Shown piece by piece: positions 55,005 through 63,981 of a DNA stretch of 64,000 nt. The notes beneath the pieces were generated by a model. That model saw only the letters and a program-made list of their open reading frames with translations. It was not told the DNA's origin and searched no databases. A program made the translations under genes and the position numbers. This DNA is from Azospirillum thermophilum (GTDB lineage: Bacteria > Pseudomonadota > Alphaproteobacteria > Azospirillales > Azospirillaceae), in NCBI RefSeq assembly GCF_003130795.1, contig NZ_CP029352.1, forward strand, positions 423,001 to 487,000, read 5' to 3'. How positions within the stretch are numbered: position 1 is the first letter of the stretch; each line of letters begins with the position of its first letter.

Positions 55005-56393
55005 TTACCCTCTCTTCTTGGATTGTCCTTCCGGGCCGAGCCTTTTCGGCGCAGCGCCTCCGTCCGACCAAATAGGCCGATGGCGCAGCAATGTGAAGGC
55101 TGGAAAAAGTCCAAACTGCGCAGAAGGGGTATTCCGCCCGGCCAGAAGCGCCCCGGCGGCCCGCTCTCCCGACCTCACGGCAGCCTCCAACGTGGCTGGA
55201 AGCCCGGTTTCCGTCCAATCCCCAGCTAGAGTAAGGTTGTCGACGGTCAGGCCTGGGGCCGGTCGCCGCAGCACGCTGTCCGGGGCCTGATCGGGGGTGG
55301 CGCGGCGCTCCTTGACGATGCGGACCGGGCGAATCGGGCCGTCGAGTCGCAACGCGGAGGCGACGTCGCGCCACAGCGCCGCAGCGACCTCCTCCGCCGG
55401 CCGGGCGGCGAGGGCGTCGGCGTCGCTGACGGTGACGGAGACGATGTCGCCGCGAGCGAACAGCCACTCCGCGGTGCCGCCGACCAGCCCCAGGAAGGGC
55501 AGGCCGCCCGGAAGGGAGGCGGGCCGGTCCAGACGGAAATGGGCGTTGACGATGGCCGGCCCCGGCGGCGGCACGGTCAGGCCGGGCAGCAGCCGCTCGG
55601 CGGCCCAGGCCGGGGCGGCCAGGACGACGGCGTCGCCCGGCGCCAGCGCCACCCGCTCCCCGGCGACGGACAGGGCCGTCACCCGCCCGCCGGCCAGTTC
55701 CATCCCCTCGACCCTCGCACCATACCGGACCTCGGCCCCCTGCCGGGCGAGCCAGTGCAGCGCCGGCTCCACGAAGGCCGCCGACAGCCCGCCGGCGGCG
55801 ATCATCGGCCGGCAGGCCGCCTCGCCGCGCAGCAGGGTCTCGCGCAGCACGGCGCCGAACAGCCGGGCGGAGATGCGCTCCGGCGCGCCGTTCATCACGG
55901 AGACCGCCAGGGGGCGCCACAGCCGCTCGTAGAGCCGCCCGTCCCGCCGGAGCAGGTCGGCCACCGTCGCCCGCCTGCCGGCCACCACGACCCTCAGGGC
56001 GGCCAGATAATCGGCTGCCCGGCTGCCCGGCACCCGCCGCCGCTCGTCGAACAGCCACAGCCCGCCCGGCCGCAGGCACCAGGAGGTGCCGTCGCGCAGG
56101 TCGAGGAAGGGGAAGGCCGCCGGCCGCAGGACGGTCAGCCGGTCGCCGGCGCCGACGCGGTCGAGATAGCGGCGCAGCGCGCGGTTGCCGCTCAGCACCA
56201 TGTGGCTGCCGTTGTCCACCGTGCGGCCGAGCGTGGCGTCGAAGAAGGAACGGCAGCGCCCGCCGGCCTGCGGAGCCGCCTCGTACACCACCACGCGCCG
56301 CCCGGTTCCGGCCAGCCGCGTCGCGGCCGCCAGCCCGGCGAGGCCGGCGCCGACGACATGGACGGTGGAAGGAGCCACGGGTGCGGCGGTCAC
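55005..56393 (-). CDS. hpnE: Hydroxysqualene dehydroxylase HpnE (FAD-dependent)
   Basis: Reduces hydroxysqualene to squalene, the last step of the HpnCDE route to hopanoids. 462 residues. The N-terminal FAD-binding motif is VHVVGAGLAGLAAATRLA, with GGRCRSFFDATLGRTVDNGSH after it (key part GGRCRSF) and the C-terminal DNLTLAGDWTETGLPATLEAAVRSG. A GTG start overlaps the hpnD stop (GTGA). The last 45 or so residues (after GALLAGRN) do not look like family sequence and run through what may be sodB promoter DNA. All three frames are open there, so the true stop may be affected by an error. Confidence 0.9.
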   Translation of the reverse strand: MTAAPVAPSTVHVVGAGLAGLAAATRLAGTGRRVVVYEAAPQAGGRCRSFFDATLGRTVDNGSHMVLSGNRALRRYLDRVGAGDRLTVLRPAAFPFLDLRDGTSWCLRPGGLWLFDERRRVPGSRAADYLAALRVVVAGRRATVADLLRRDGRLYERLWRPLAVSVMNGAPERISARLFGAVLRETLLRGEAACRPMIAAGGLSAAFVEPALHWLARQGAEVRYGARVEGMELAGGRVTALSVAGERVALAPGDAVVLAAPAWAAERLLPGLTVPPPGPAIVNAHFRLDRPASLPGGLPFLGLVGGTAEWLFARGDIVSVTVSDADALAARPAEEVAAALWRDVASALRLDGPIRPVRIVKERRATPDQAPDSVLRRPAPGLTVDNLTLAGDWTETGLPATLEAAVRSGERAAGALLAGRNTPSAQFGLFPAFTLLRHRPIWSDGGAAPKRLGPEGQSKKRG

Positions 56394-57283
56394 TGGGCAG
56401 GCGGCGTGCCGAGCGCGCAGCGCAGCGCCACCCAGGCGCTCTCGCGTCGGCCCACCCGAACGCGCCGGGACAGGTCGGTCCAGCCCCGCGCGCGCAGCCG
56501 GCGCAGCAGGCGGTGGTACAGCACCATCATGGCGACCGCGGCCCAGAGCGAGCCGCGGCGGGATCTGTGGGCCGCGCTGTCGATGGCGCGGCGGGCCTCC
56601 AGGAAGCGGGCTTCCGCCAGCCCGGCCAGCGCCTCGCAGGCCTGCGGCAGGTTCGGGTGGGTCAGCACGATCGCCGGATCGTCGGAGCCGATGCCGGCGT
56701 CGTCCAGCAGTTCCCGCGGCAGGTAGAGCCGGCCGAGCTGGGCGTCCTCCGCCAGGTCGCGCAGGATGTTGGTGAGTTGCAGCGCCTCGCCCAGCGCCAG
56801 CGCGAAGGACTCGGTCGCGGCGTCCGCGCGGTCGAACACCCGGATCGCCAGCATGCCCACCGCCCCGGCGACGCGGCGGCAGTAGAGCCGCAGCGTGGGC
56901 AGGGCGGGGCCGCGCAGGCCGTCCCCGACATCCATCGCCATGCCGTCGATCAGCGCCTCCAGCTCCGCGCGCGGCAGCCCATAGCGGTCGATGGCACCCT
57001 TGAGCGCGGCGGCCAGCGGGCTGGTCGGGGCGCCGCCGGCATAGAGGCTGCGGATCTCGCGCCGCCAGCCGTCCAGCGCCGCCCGCTTCTCGGCGGTCTC
57101 CCCCGGCTCGTCGGCGATGTCGTCGATGCGCCGGCAGAAGGCGTAGATGGCGAACATGGCCGCCCGCTTGGAGCGCGGCAGCAGCCGCATCGGCCAATAG
57201 AAGGTACTGCCCGACCGCTCCGCGACGGCGGAGGGGGACTCGGCGGAAGCCGGAGGGGCTTGGTCGAGCAGCGGGCGTGTCAT
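56390..57283 (-). CDS. hpnD: Presqualene diphosphate synthase HpnD
   Basis: Joins two farnesyl diphosphates to presqualene diphosphate. 297 residues. The first Asp-rich motif is AFCRRIDDIADEPG and the second is NILRDLAEDAQLGRLYLP. TFYWPMRLLPRSKRAAMFA marks the squalene/phytoene synthase family. ATG 57283 has AGGGAAG upstream. The frame reads on upstream into hpnC only because of the hpnC frameshift. The stop overlaps hpnE. Confidence 0.94.
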   Translation of the reverse strand: MTRPLLDQAPPASAESPSAVAERSGSTFYWPMRLLPRSKRAAMFAIYAFCRRIDDIADEPGETAEKRAALDGWRREIRSLYAGGAPTSPLAAALKGAIDRYGLPRAELEALIDGMAMDVGDGLRGPALPTLRLYCRRVAGAVGMLAIRVFDRADAATESFALALGEALQLTNILRDLAEDAQLGRLYLPRELLDDAGIGSDDPAIVLTHPNLPQACEALAGLAEARFLEARRAIDSAAHRSRRGSLWAAVAMMVLYHRLLRRLRARGWTDLSRRVRVGRRESAWVALRCALGTPPAQ

Positions 57284-57314
57284 GAGGCTTCCCTGGGGCC
57301 GTGGCCCGGGGAGT

Positions 57315-58195
57315 TTATTGACCTCCGATGCTCCGCGCCAGCCCCCGCGCCATGGCCGCCAGCTTGTGGTGCGGCCCAGCGCCACCCGCTTGCGCATGGG
57401 ATCCTTCGCCTTCAGGCGGCGGGACAGCGACTCGGCGATGGACAGGATGACCCCGGCCTCCATCCTGAGGCCGCGGTGGCGGATCAGGCTGGGCAGCGGG
57501 GCCGCCCGCTCCAGCAGCTTGTCGGTGTGGTCGAGCAGCCGGTCGAAGATGGCGCGCAGCTTCGGATCGGTCTTCGATTCGACCAGACGCTCGACGCTGA
57601 TGCCGGCCTCCTCGAACCAGCCGAGCGGGACGTAGCAGCGGCCGAGCGTGCTCCAGTCCTCGCGGCAGTCCTGCAGATGGTTCAGCACCTGCAGCGCGGA
57701 GCACAGCGCATCGGAGGCCGGTCCGGCCGCCGTCCCCTCGCCGTGGAGTTCCAGCAGGTAGCGCCCGACCGGATTGGCGGAGAAGCGGCAGTAGAGCAGC
57801 AGGTCGCTCCAGGTGTGGCAGCGGGCGCCGACGGCGTCGCGGCGGAAGGCGCGCAGGACCTGCCGGGCGTGGCGGTCGCTCACCCCCGTGGCCGCCAGGC
57901 TGCTGCGCAGCTCCAGCGCCGGTTTCAGGTAGGCGTGCCTGGCCTGGCCGGTGGTCAGCGTCCGTTCCAGCGCCTCCAGATAGGCCAGCTTGGTCTCCGG
58001 TTCGAGGTCGGGGTCGTCGGCGATGTCGTCCGCCAGCCGCACGAACCTGTAGAAGGACAGGACATGCGGGCGGAGATGCTTGGGCAGCAGGCGCGAGGCG
58101 ACGGGGAAATTCTCCTGTCCCGCATCCTTGCGCGCAATGGGGTTGGGCCTGCGGAGCTTCGTCGGTGCGATGTTGAAATCCGTCATGGGATCCAT
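57315..58195 (-). CDS. hpnC: Hydroxysqualene synthase HpnC, 3' frameshift
   Basis: Converts presqualene diphosphate to hydroxysqualene. About 293 residues when repaired. NFPVASRLLPKHLRPHVLSFYRF (key part FPVASRLLP), the first Asp motif VRLADDIADDPD and the second LNHLQDCREDW are present. After KRVALG the frame is lost at plus-strand 57373-57377. One restored base gives GPHHKLAAMARGLARSIGGQ and a TAA at 57317-57315, the family's usual end. As written, the frame runs into hpnD and mimics a fusion. ATG 58195 or 58186 (MTDFNIAP) may be the start. First gene of hpnC-D-E-sodB. Confidence 0.9.
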
Positions 58196-58308
58196 GCCTG
58201 CTGCGCGTCGGGGCTGGCGGTGCGACCTTCCCTGCTTAATATAGACCCAAGGCCGGCTTTGCCCCGGCCCGAAACCGCGTCCACCTCCATTTTTCCATCG
58301 GGCATCAC

Positions 58309-59163
58309 ATGGTAAAGGCTGACGCCGCCCTGTCCTATTCCGGACGGGAGGTGAGGAAATATGACAACGACCACTTTCTGACAGGTCTGTTCGCTCCGGC
58401 GGACCGGCGGGAGGCGATGTTCGCGCTTCATGCCTTCAACCTCGAGATCGCCAAGACCAGGGAGGTGGTCACCGAGCCGATCATGGGCCAGATGCGTCTG
58501 CAATTCTGGCGCGACGGCATCGCGGCTGTCTATGAGGGCGGATCCGTACCCCGCCATGCCGTGATGGACCCGCTGGCCGCGGCGATCGGCGGGCTGGGGC
58601 TCAGCCGCCCCCTGTTCGACAAGCTGATCGACGCGCGGGAAGCCGATCTGGAGGACGATCCGCCGGCCAACCTGACCTGCCTCGTCAACTATGCCGAGGT
58701 GACCGGCGCGCCGCTGGTCGAGCTGTCGCTGGAGGTGCTGGGCGTGCGGGACGAGGCGGCGCGGGCGGCGGCGCGCCATGTCGGGATCGGCTATGCGCTG
58801 ACCGGAATCCTGCGCGCCGTGCCCTTCCATGCCCGCCAGCACCGCCAGATGCTGCCGCTGGACCTTATGGTGACGCATGGCGCCCGCTCCAGCGACCTGT
58901 TCGAGCTGCGCTCCAAGCCGGAGTTGCGCCCCGTAGTGGCGGAGGTCGCGGCAGTGGCCCGCCGGCACCTGGAGGAGGCGCGGTCGCTGCGCCGCAAGCT
59001 GCCGAAGGCGGCGCTGCCCGCCCTGCTGCCGGCGGTGCTGGCCGACCTCCACCTTTCCGTCATCGCGCGGGAAGGGAACGACGTCTTCGCTCCGCGCGTG
59101 CTGATGCCCAACCCGTTCCGTCAGGCGAAGCTGGCCTGGGCCGCCCTGCGCGGCCGCTATTGA
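58309..59163 (+). CDS. Squalene/phytoene synthase-like protein (NDUFAF6 type, non-catalytic)
   Basis: A 284-residue protein of the squalene/phytoene synthase fold. The catalytic Asp-rich motifs are absent: where active enzymes have DDxxD it reads [12 protein letters not shown], and the second motif reads [20 protein letters not shown]. This is the pattern of the NDUFAF6 (C8orf38) branch, whose mitochondrial members help assemble complex I. So it is probably not a terpene synthase despite lying divergent from hpnC. The fosA-like gene follows after 11 bp. Confidence 0.85.
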   Translation: MVKADAALSYSGREVRKYDNDHFLTGLFAPADRREAMFALHAFNLEIAKTREVVTEPIMGQMRLQFWRDGIAAVYEGGSVPRHAVMDPLAAAIGGLGLSRPLFDKLIDAREADLEDDPPANLTCLVNYAEVTGAPLVELSLEVLGVRDEAARAAARHVGIGYALTGILRAVPFHARQHRQMLPLDLMVTHGARSSDLFELRSKPELRPVVAEVAAVARRHLEEARSLRRKLPKAALPALLPAVLADLHLSVIAREGNDVFAPRVLMPNPFRQAKLAWAALRGRY

Positions 59164-59174
59164 GGGAGGGCGGC

Positions 59175-59585
59175 GTGCCGGTGCGCGGGCTGAACCACCT
59201 GACCCTGGCGGTGAGCGATCTCGACCGGTCGCTCGGCTTCTACCGCGACCTGCTGGGGTTCCGGCTGCGTGCCCGCTGGCCGGCCGGCGCCTATCTGGAG
59301 GCCGGGCCGCTGTGGCTCTGCCTGTCGGTCGATCCGCAGGCATCGCGGGCGGTGCGCTGCGACTACACCCACGTCGCCTTCGACGTGGCGGCGGAGGGGT
59401 TCGCCGGCCTTGCCGAGCGTGTCCGGGCCGTGGCCCCGCTGTGGCGGGAGAACCGCAGCGAGGGCTGTTCGCTCTATGTCCTCGACCCCGACGGCCACCG
59501 GCTGGAACTGCATGTCGGGTCGCTGGACAGCCGCCTGGAGGACTACCGCCGCCGCCGTCCGGAGGGGATGGTGCTCTACGACTGA
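59175..59585 (+). CDS. fosA: FosA-type fosfomycin glutathione transferase (VOC superfamily)
   Basis: A 136-residue Mn-dependent enzyme that adds glutathione to fosfomycin. Metal ligands match FosA positions: His8 in LNHLTLAV, His66 in DYTHVAF and Glu111 in [35 protein letters not shown] and the overall length are very close to FosA. GTG 59175 follows GAGGGAGGG. It lies 11 bp after the NDUFAF6-like gene and is probably co-transcribed with it. No mobile resistance context is visible, so it looks like an intrinsic gene. Confidence 0.88.
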   Translation: MPVRGLNHLTLAVSDLDRSLGFYRDLLGFRLRARWPAGAYLEAGPLWLCLSVDPQASRAVRCDYTHVAFDVAAEGFAGLAERVRAVAPLWRENRSEGCSLYVLDPDGHRLELHVGSLDSRLEDYRRRRPEGMVLYD

Positions 59586-59621
59586 GCGCGGTCGGCGGCC
59601 CCTCCTTGCCGGCACCCGCAC

Positions 59622-59672
59622 TCTCTCCGCCGTTCGGACCGACCCCTAGGTCAGGGACGAGCGGCGGAGAGA
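59622..59672. terminator. Large inverted repeat between convergent genes
   Basis: TCTCTCCGCCG (59622-59632) pairs perfectly with CGGCGGAGAGA (59662-59672) across a 29-nt loop. It lies between the fosA-like gene and the convergent chemoreceptor gene and probably terminates both. Confidence 0.45.
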
Positions 59673-59706
59673 CGGCTGGTCACGGCCCGGGGGAGGGCCG
59701 ATGCGG

Positions 59707-61791
59707 TCACGCCGCCCGGATGGTCGAGACGAAGCGCTCGACCTCGGTGCGCAGGCGGTCGAAGCGGCCGTTCATCTCGCCGACGGCCACGCGCATGCGG
59801 TCGGCCATGGAGCCGGTCTCGCCGGCCACCCGCGTCACCTCCACGATGTTTTCCGACACGCTGTGGGTGCCCGACGCGGCCTCGTGGACGTTGCGGCTGA
59901 TCTCCTGGGTCGCCGCCCCCTGCTCCTCGGCGGCGGCGGCGACGGCGGAGATGGTCTGGTCGATCGACAGGATGGTCTGGCCGATGCCCTGGATCGCCTG
60001 GACCACCCCGGCGCTGGCCGACTGCATGTCGGCGATCTGGGCGGAGATCTCCTCGGTGGCCTTGGCGGTCTGGTTGGCGAGGCTCTTCACCTCGCTGGCG
60101 ACGACGGCGAAGCCCTTGCCGGCCTCGCCGGCCCGCGCCGCCTCGATGGTGGCGTTCAGCGCCAGCAGGTTGGTCTGGCCGGCGATCGACTGGATCAGTC
60201 CGACCACGTCGCCGATCTTCTGGGCGGCCGACGCCAGTCCTTCGACCGTCGCGTTGGTGCGCTTCACCTCGCCCACCGCGTCGGAGGTCAGGCGCGAGGA
60301 CTGGGCCAGCCGCTCGTTGATCTCGCGGATGGAGTGGGACAGCTCCTCCGCGGCGGCCGAGACGGTCTGGACGTTGACGCTCGCCTGGTCGGCGGCGCTC
60401 GCCACCTCCTGCGCCTTGCGGTCGGCCTGTTCGGCCATGGCGGAGAGCCCCTGGGCGTCGGCGGTGAGCGCGGTCGCCTGGCTGGCGGCCTCGCGGACCT
60501 CGGTCCCCACCGATGCCTCGAACTGGCGGGCGACGGCGGCCAGTTCCGCGCGGCGGCGTTCGGCGGCCTCCTCCTCGTCGCGGCGGCGCTCCGCCTCGAC
60601 CTCCTGCAGGCGCAGCGTGTTCTGCTGGAAGCGCAGCAGCGCCTGGCTGATCAGGCCGATCTCGTCGGAGCGGTCGAGATCGGTGACCCGGGCCGTGGTG
60701 TCGCCGCTGGTGACGGCGTTGAGCGTGGCGATGGTGCGGCGCAGCGGACGTCCGAGGATCTGGCGGCTCGCCACCGCAAGCGCGGCCAGCAGGGCGGCAA
60801 GCATCACCAGGCAGCCGGCGATCAGGAACGTGTTGAGCTCGTGCACCGGCGCGCGGACCTTGTCGAGCGGCAAATTGACCAGCACCGACCAGGGGGCCGC
60901 CGAACCGCCGACCTCGACCGGCAGGAAGAGCTGCTTGACCTCGGTGCCCAGCGAGGCGGAGACGGAGAACTGCTGGTAGGGCTTGCCGTCGCGGATGAAG
61001 GGCTTCACCGCCTCCAGCCGCGGGTTGGTCTTCTCGATCGGCTGGCCGAGGTGTTCGGTGTTGGAGTAGGCGATCCACTTGCCCTTGTTGGAGATGGCGA
61101 AGATGGCACCGGTGCCGAAGGGCTTGGCGGTCTTCAGAATCTCCCACACGCCGTCATTGCTGATGTCGACGCCGGCGACGCCGATCACCTGGTCGTTGAC
61201 GATCACCGGGACGGAGAAGGACACCATCAGCACCTGCTTGCCGCCGACGGCATAGCTGTAGGGCTCGATCACCTGCTCCTTGCGTGTCTTCATCGGCAGG
61301 TTGTACCAGTCGCTCTCCTCGCCCGGAGAGTCGTAGGTGGACAGCGCTTCCAGCGCCGGGGCGCCGTTGGCGCGGTTCCAGTAGGTCAGGTAGCGGCCGG
61401 TCTTGTCGCTGCCCGGAGAGTTGACGAACTCCCGGTCGCGGCCGTCCAGCGCATTCGGCTCGAACCCCAGCCAGATGCCGAACAGCTTGGGATTGGTGTC
61501 GAGCAGCCCCTTCAGGACGGCGTTCAGGGCGGCGCGGTCGGTCGTGCCGGCCGCCTTCATGCGAGCCGCCGTAACCGCCACCACGCGCGCGATATCCATG
61601 GCGTCATTGGCCTCGCGGCGGACCATCTCGGCGTAGCGGTGCGCCATCTGGTTGCCCTGGTCGAAGGACAACGCCTCGATATCCCCGGTCGCCTTGATGG
61701 ACAGGGCAACCGTGCCGGCTGTCAGGCCGGCAACGGTGACCAGGGCGATCATGATGAGCAATTTTGTTGCGACCGACAGGTTTTTTAGCAT
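59707..61791 (-). CDS. Methyl-accepting chemotaxis protein with double-Cache sensor
   Basis: A 694-residue chemoreceptor. A first membrane helix (about residues 10-32), a periplasmic double-Cache domain (about 40-315; [19 protein letters not shown] and [10 protein letters not shown]), a second membrane helix (about 325-348), a HAMP region and the cytoplasmic signalling domain follow. The CheA/CheW hairpin tip reads [22 protein letters not shown] (key part [12 protein letters not shown]). The Cache pattern suggests an amino-acid-like ligand, but this is inference. ATG 61791 follows GGGAGTGG and starts the first helix. Confidence 0.93.
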   Translation of the reverse strand: MLKNLSVATKLLIMIALVTVAGLTAGTVALSIKATGDIEALSFDQGNQMAHRYAEMVRREANDAMDIARVVAVTAARMKAAGTTDRAALNAVLKGLLDTNPKLFGIWLGFEPNALDGRDREFVNSPGSDKTGRYLTYWNRANGAPALEALSTYDSPGEESDWYNLPMKTRKEQVIEPYSYAVGGKQVLMVSFSVPVIVNDQVIGVAGVDISNDGVWEILKTAKPFGTGAIFAISNKGKWIAYSNTEHLGQPIEKTNPRLEAVKPFIRDGKPYQQFSVSASLGTEVKQLFLPVEVGGSAAPWSVLVNLPLDKVRAPVHELNTFLIAGCLVMLAALLAALAVASRQILGRPLRRTIATLNAVTSGDTTARVTDLDRSDEIGLISQALLRFQQNTLRLQEVEAERRRDEEEAAERRRAELAAVARQFEASVGTEVREAASQATALTADAQGLSAMAEQADRKAQEVASAADQASVNVQTVSAAAEELSHSIREINERLAQSSRLTSDAVGEVKRTNATVEGLASAAQKIGDVVGLIQSIAGQTNLLALNATIEAARAGEAGKGFAVVASEVKSLANQTAKATEEISAQIADMQSASAGVVQAIQGIGQTILSIDQTISAVAAAAEEQGAATQEISRNVHEAASGTHSVSENIVEVTRVAGETGSMADRMRVAVGEMNGRFDRLRTEVERFVSTIRAA

Positions 61792-61908
61792 CGCCACTCC
61801 CGAAAGAATAGTTTGCACGCAAAAAGGTGCTCCTATCATCCCGGAAGCATAGTCGCTTAATCGTTACCGCTTCAAGCGATCCCCCCTTTTGTAGAAATTT
61901 GTCGCAAC

Positions 61909-63246
61909 TTAGATCCAGCCGGCGAGGTCTGCGAGAGCCCGGCGGGTGTAGGCCAGTTTCCTTTCGCGCCCCCTGATCTTTTCATCTACCGGCGGGAACA
62001 GCCCGAAGTTCACGTTCATCGGCTGGAAGGTCTCGGCATCCGCCCCGCCGGTGATGTGGCCGAGGATGGCGCCGAGCGCCGTGGTGGCCGGCGGCGGCAG
62101 GATGTCCTGCCCCAGCCGCTCCGCGGCGGCGAAGCGGCCGGCCAGCAGCCCGACCGCCGCACTCTCGACATAGCCCTCGCAGCCGGTGACCTGTCCGGCG
62201 AAGCGCAGGCGCGGCTGTGCCTTCAGCCGCAGGGCGCCGTCGAGCACGCGGGGGCTGTTGAGGAAGGTGTTGCGGTGCAGGCCGCCCAGCCGGGCGAACT
62301 CCGCCTTCTCCAGGCCGGGGATCATGCGGAAGATGCGAAGCTGCTCGGCATGGCGCAGCTTGGTCTGGAAGCCGACGAGGTTGTACAGCGTGCCCAGCGC
62401 GTTGTCCTGGCGGAGCTGCACGACGGCGTAGGGCCGGCGCTCCGGCTTGTGCGGGTTGGTCAGTCCCACCGGCTTCATCGGCCCGTAGCGCAGCGTGTCG
62501 ACCCCGCGCTCGGCCATCACCTCGATGGGCAGGCAGCCTTCGAAGTAGGGGGTGGTCTTCTCCCACTCCTTGAAGTCCACCTTTTCGCCGGACACCAGGG
62601 CGTCGATGAAGGCGCGGTACTCGTCCTTCTCGAAGGCGCAGTTGATGTAGTCCTTGCCGGTGCCGCCGGGACCGGGCTTGTCGTAGCGCGACTGGAACCA
62701 CGCCTTCGACAGGTCGACGCTCTCCAGGTAGACGATGGGCGCGATGGCGTCGAAGAAGGCCAGCGACTCCTCGCCCGTCAGGGTCCGCACCGCTTCGGCG
62801 AGCGCGGGGGAGGTGAGGGGGCCGGTGGCGACGACGACGCTGTCCCAGTCCTCGGGCGGCAGGCCGGCGATCTCGCCGCGCTCCACCGTGATCAGCGGGT
62901 GGCCGGCGATCGCTTCGGTCACGGCGTCGGCGAACCCGTCGCGGTCCATCGCCAGCGCTCCGCCGGCCGGCACCTTGTGCGCGTCGGCGCAGCGCAGGAT
63001 CAGCGAGCCGCAGCGCCGCATCTCCTCGTGCAGCAGCCCGACCGCGTTGTATTCGGCATCGTCGGACCGGAAGGAGTTGGAGCAGACCAGCTCCGCCAGC
63101 TTGTCGGTGCTGTGCGCCTCTGTCCCGCGGACGGGGCGCATCTCGTGCAGCACCACGGGAATGCCGCGCGAGGCGAGCTGCCAGGCGGCTTCCGACCCGG
63201 CGAGACCGCCGCCGATGACATGGACGGGACGAGGGGAATTGGTCAT
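61909..63246 (-). CDS. trmFO: Methylenetetrahydrofolate-tRNA-(uracil-5-)-methyltransferase
   Basis: A folate- and FAD-dependent enzyme that makes m5U54 in the tRNA T-loop (EC 2.1.1.74). 445 residues. The FAD motif is [18 protein letters not shown]. Family stretches are [34 protein letters not shown] (with the catalytic-region Cys), [26 protein letters not shown] and [17 protein letters not shown]. The [21 protein letters not shown]-terminus is typical. It is followed on the same strand by the chemoreceptor gene. Confidence 0.97.
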   Translation of the reverse strand: MTNSPRPVHVIGGGLAGSEAAWQLASRGIPVVLHEMRPVRGTEAHSTDKLAELVCSNSFRSDDAEYNAVGLLHEEMRRCGSLILRCADAHKVPAGGALAMDRDGFADAVTEAIAGHPLITVERGEIAGLPPEDWDSVVVATGPLTSPALAEAVRTLTGEESLAFFDAIAPIVYLESVDLSKAWFQSRYDKPGPGGTGKDYINCAFEKDEYRAFIDALVSGEKVDFKEWEKTTPYFEGCLPIEVMAERGVDTLRYGPMKPVGLTNPHKPERRPYAVVQLRQDNALGTLYNLVGFQTKLRHAEQLRIFRMIPGLEKAEFARLGGLHRNTFLNSPRVLDGALRLKAQPRLRFAGQVTGCEGYVESAAVGLLAGRFAAAERLGQDILPPPATTALGAILGHITGGADAETFQPMNVNFGLFPPVDEKIRGRERKLAYTRRALADLAGWI

Positions 63247-63297
63247 TGCTCGACTTTCAGACGGACAGGAGGTGACGGGGGTCGCGGGGCCGCGCCG

Positions 63298-63639
63298 TCA
63301 GGCGCGGGAAACAGGGCGAGGGTCTTCTGGAGCCTTCGGAGGATGCCATTCCACGCTTTCCCGTTTCACGGCATCGCGCAGCTTCGATCCGGCGGTGGAC
63401 AGGTCCACGACATCGACGAAATAGGGCACCGTGCTCTCTTCCAGATCCTCGTCGATCAGCGCGATCAGGCCGGGCTGCCGCGGCTCGGGCGGCTCGATCG
63501 CCACATCGATGCCGCTCCGCTGCCCGGCGTCGCCCCGCGCGCGGGAGCCGAACAGGTACACGCGCGCGGGATGGCCGGCAAGCCGGTCGAAGACGGTCCG
63601 CTTGACGGTGTCCAGCGCGCGGAGGCGGACTTCGTTCAT
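63298..63639 (-). CDS. MNT-type nucleotidyltransferase domain protein
   Basis: A 113-residue protein (ATG 63639, or the adjacent ATG 63642) with the minimal nucleotidyltransferase motif YLFGSRARGDAGQRSGIDVAIE. The GSxARG and second-Asp pattern is present, although one usual Asp is Gly in SGID. Such proteins commonly pair with a HEPN protein as a toxin-antitoxin or AMPylating module. No HEPN gene is visible on either side, only trmFO 51 bp downstream. Its function is undetermined. Confidence 0.75.
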   Translation of the reverse strand: MNEVRLRALDTVKRTVFDRLAGHPARVYLFGSRARGDAGQRSGIDVAIEPPEPRQPGLIALIDEDLEESTVPYFVDVVDLSTAGSKLRDAVKRESVEWHPPKAPEDPRPVSRA

Positions 63640-63713
63640 CATCGCCCGATCATAGCACAGCCGGGCGGGGCTCCGGTCGGGTCCGCCTGCCGGTTCCGGC
63701 GCCGGAAACAGGA

Positions 63714-63747
63714 CGGCCGGCCTCCGCAAGCCGCGGATGGCCGGCCG
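63714..63747. terminator. GC hairpin downstream of the small lipoprotein gene
   Basis: CGGCCGGCC pairs perfectly with GGCCGGCCG around a 16-nt loop, 31 bp past the minus-strand lipoprotein stop. There is no T-tract. Terminator function is tentative. Confidence 0.3.
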
Positions 63748-63777
63748 CCGGTCGGGTCCGCCGCCGGGGCGGAGGGC

Positions 63778-63981
63778 CTATTCGGTCTTGGTCGTCGTGC
63801 TGCGCTCGATGGTGGTGGAGCCCGAGGGCGCCGGCGTCACCACGGTCGAGGAGCCGGCGGACGGCACGGTGGTGGTCGTCGTCGAGGTCGTCGTCCGGGT
63901 GGTGTCGCTGGAGCCGCAGGCGGCGAGCAGCACCGCCGCGCCGAAGGCGGCCCCGACACCGGTGAGGAGAGTCTTCGTCAT
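63778..63981 (-). CDS. Small Thr/Ser-rich lipoprotein
   Basis: A 67-residue protein with a lipoprotein signal (lipobox LLAACGSS, Cys at residue 22) and a mature part that is almost all Thr, Ser and Pro (for example TTTSTTTTTVPSAGSS). AAGGAAGGG precedes the ATG. It is likely an envelope lipoprotein of low complexity; its function is unknown. The upstream gene, if any, lies outside the window. Confidence 0.75.
   Translation of the reverse strand: MTKTLLTGVGAAFGAAVLLAACGSSDTTRTTTSTTTTTVPSAGSSTVVTPAPSGSTTIERSTTTKTE

Noticed and set aside
56390-58195. A single 601-codon frame joining HpnC and HpnD, which looks like a fused bifunctional squalene enzyme
   Set aside because: The last part of HpnC before the junction (RTTSWRPWRGGWRG) is not family sequence. 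One restored base at about 57373-57377 gives GPHHKLAAMARGLARSIGGQ and a stop, and hpnD has its own ATG and ribosome site. The fusion is a frameshift artefact.
58309-59163. Reading this gene as a third squalene/phytoene synthase of the hopanoid pathway
   Set aside because: Both Asp-rich catalytic motifs are missing, and the sequence fits the NDUFAF6 branch instead.
59175-61791. Possible CRISPR-like or phage-defence content near the right end
   Set aside because: I looked for regularly spaced repeats and defence domains and saw none. The genes there are a FosA-like enzyme and a chemoreceptor.
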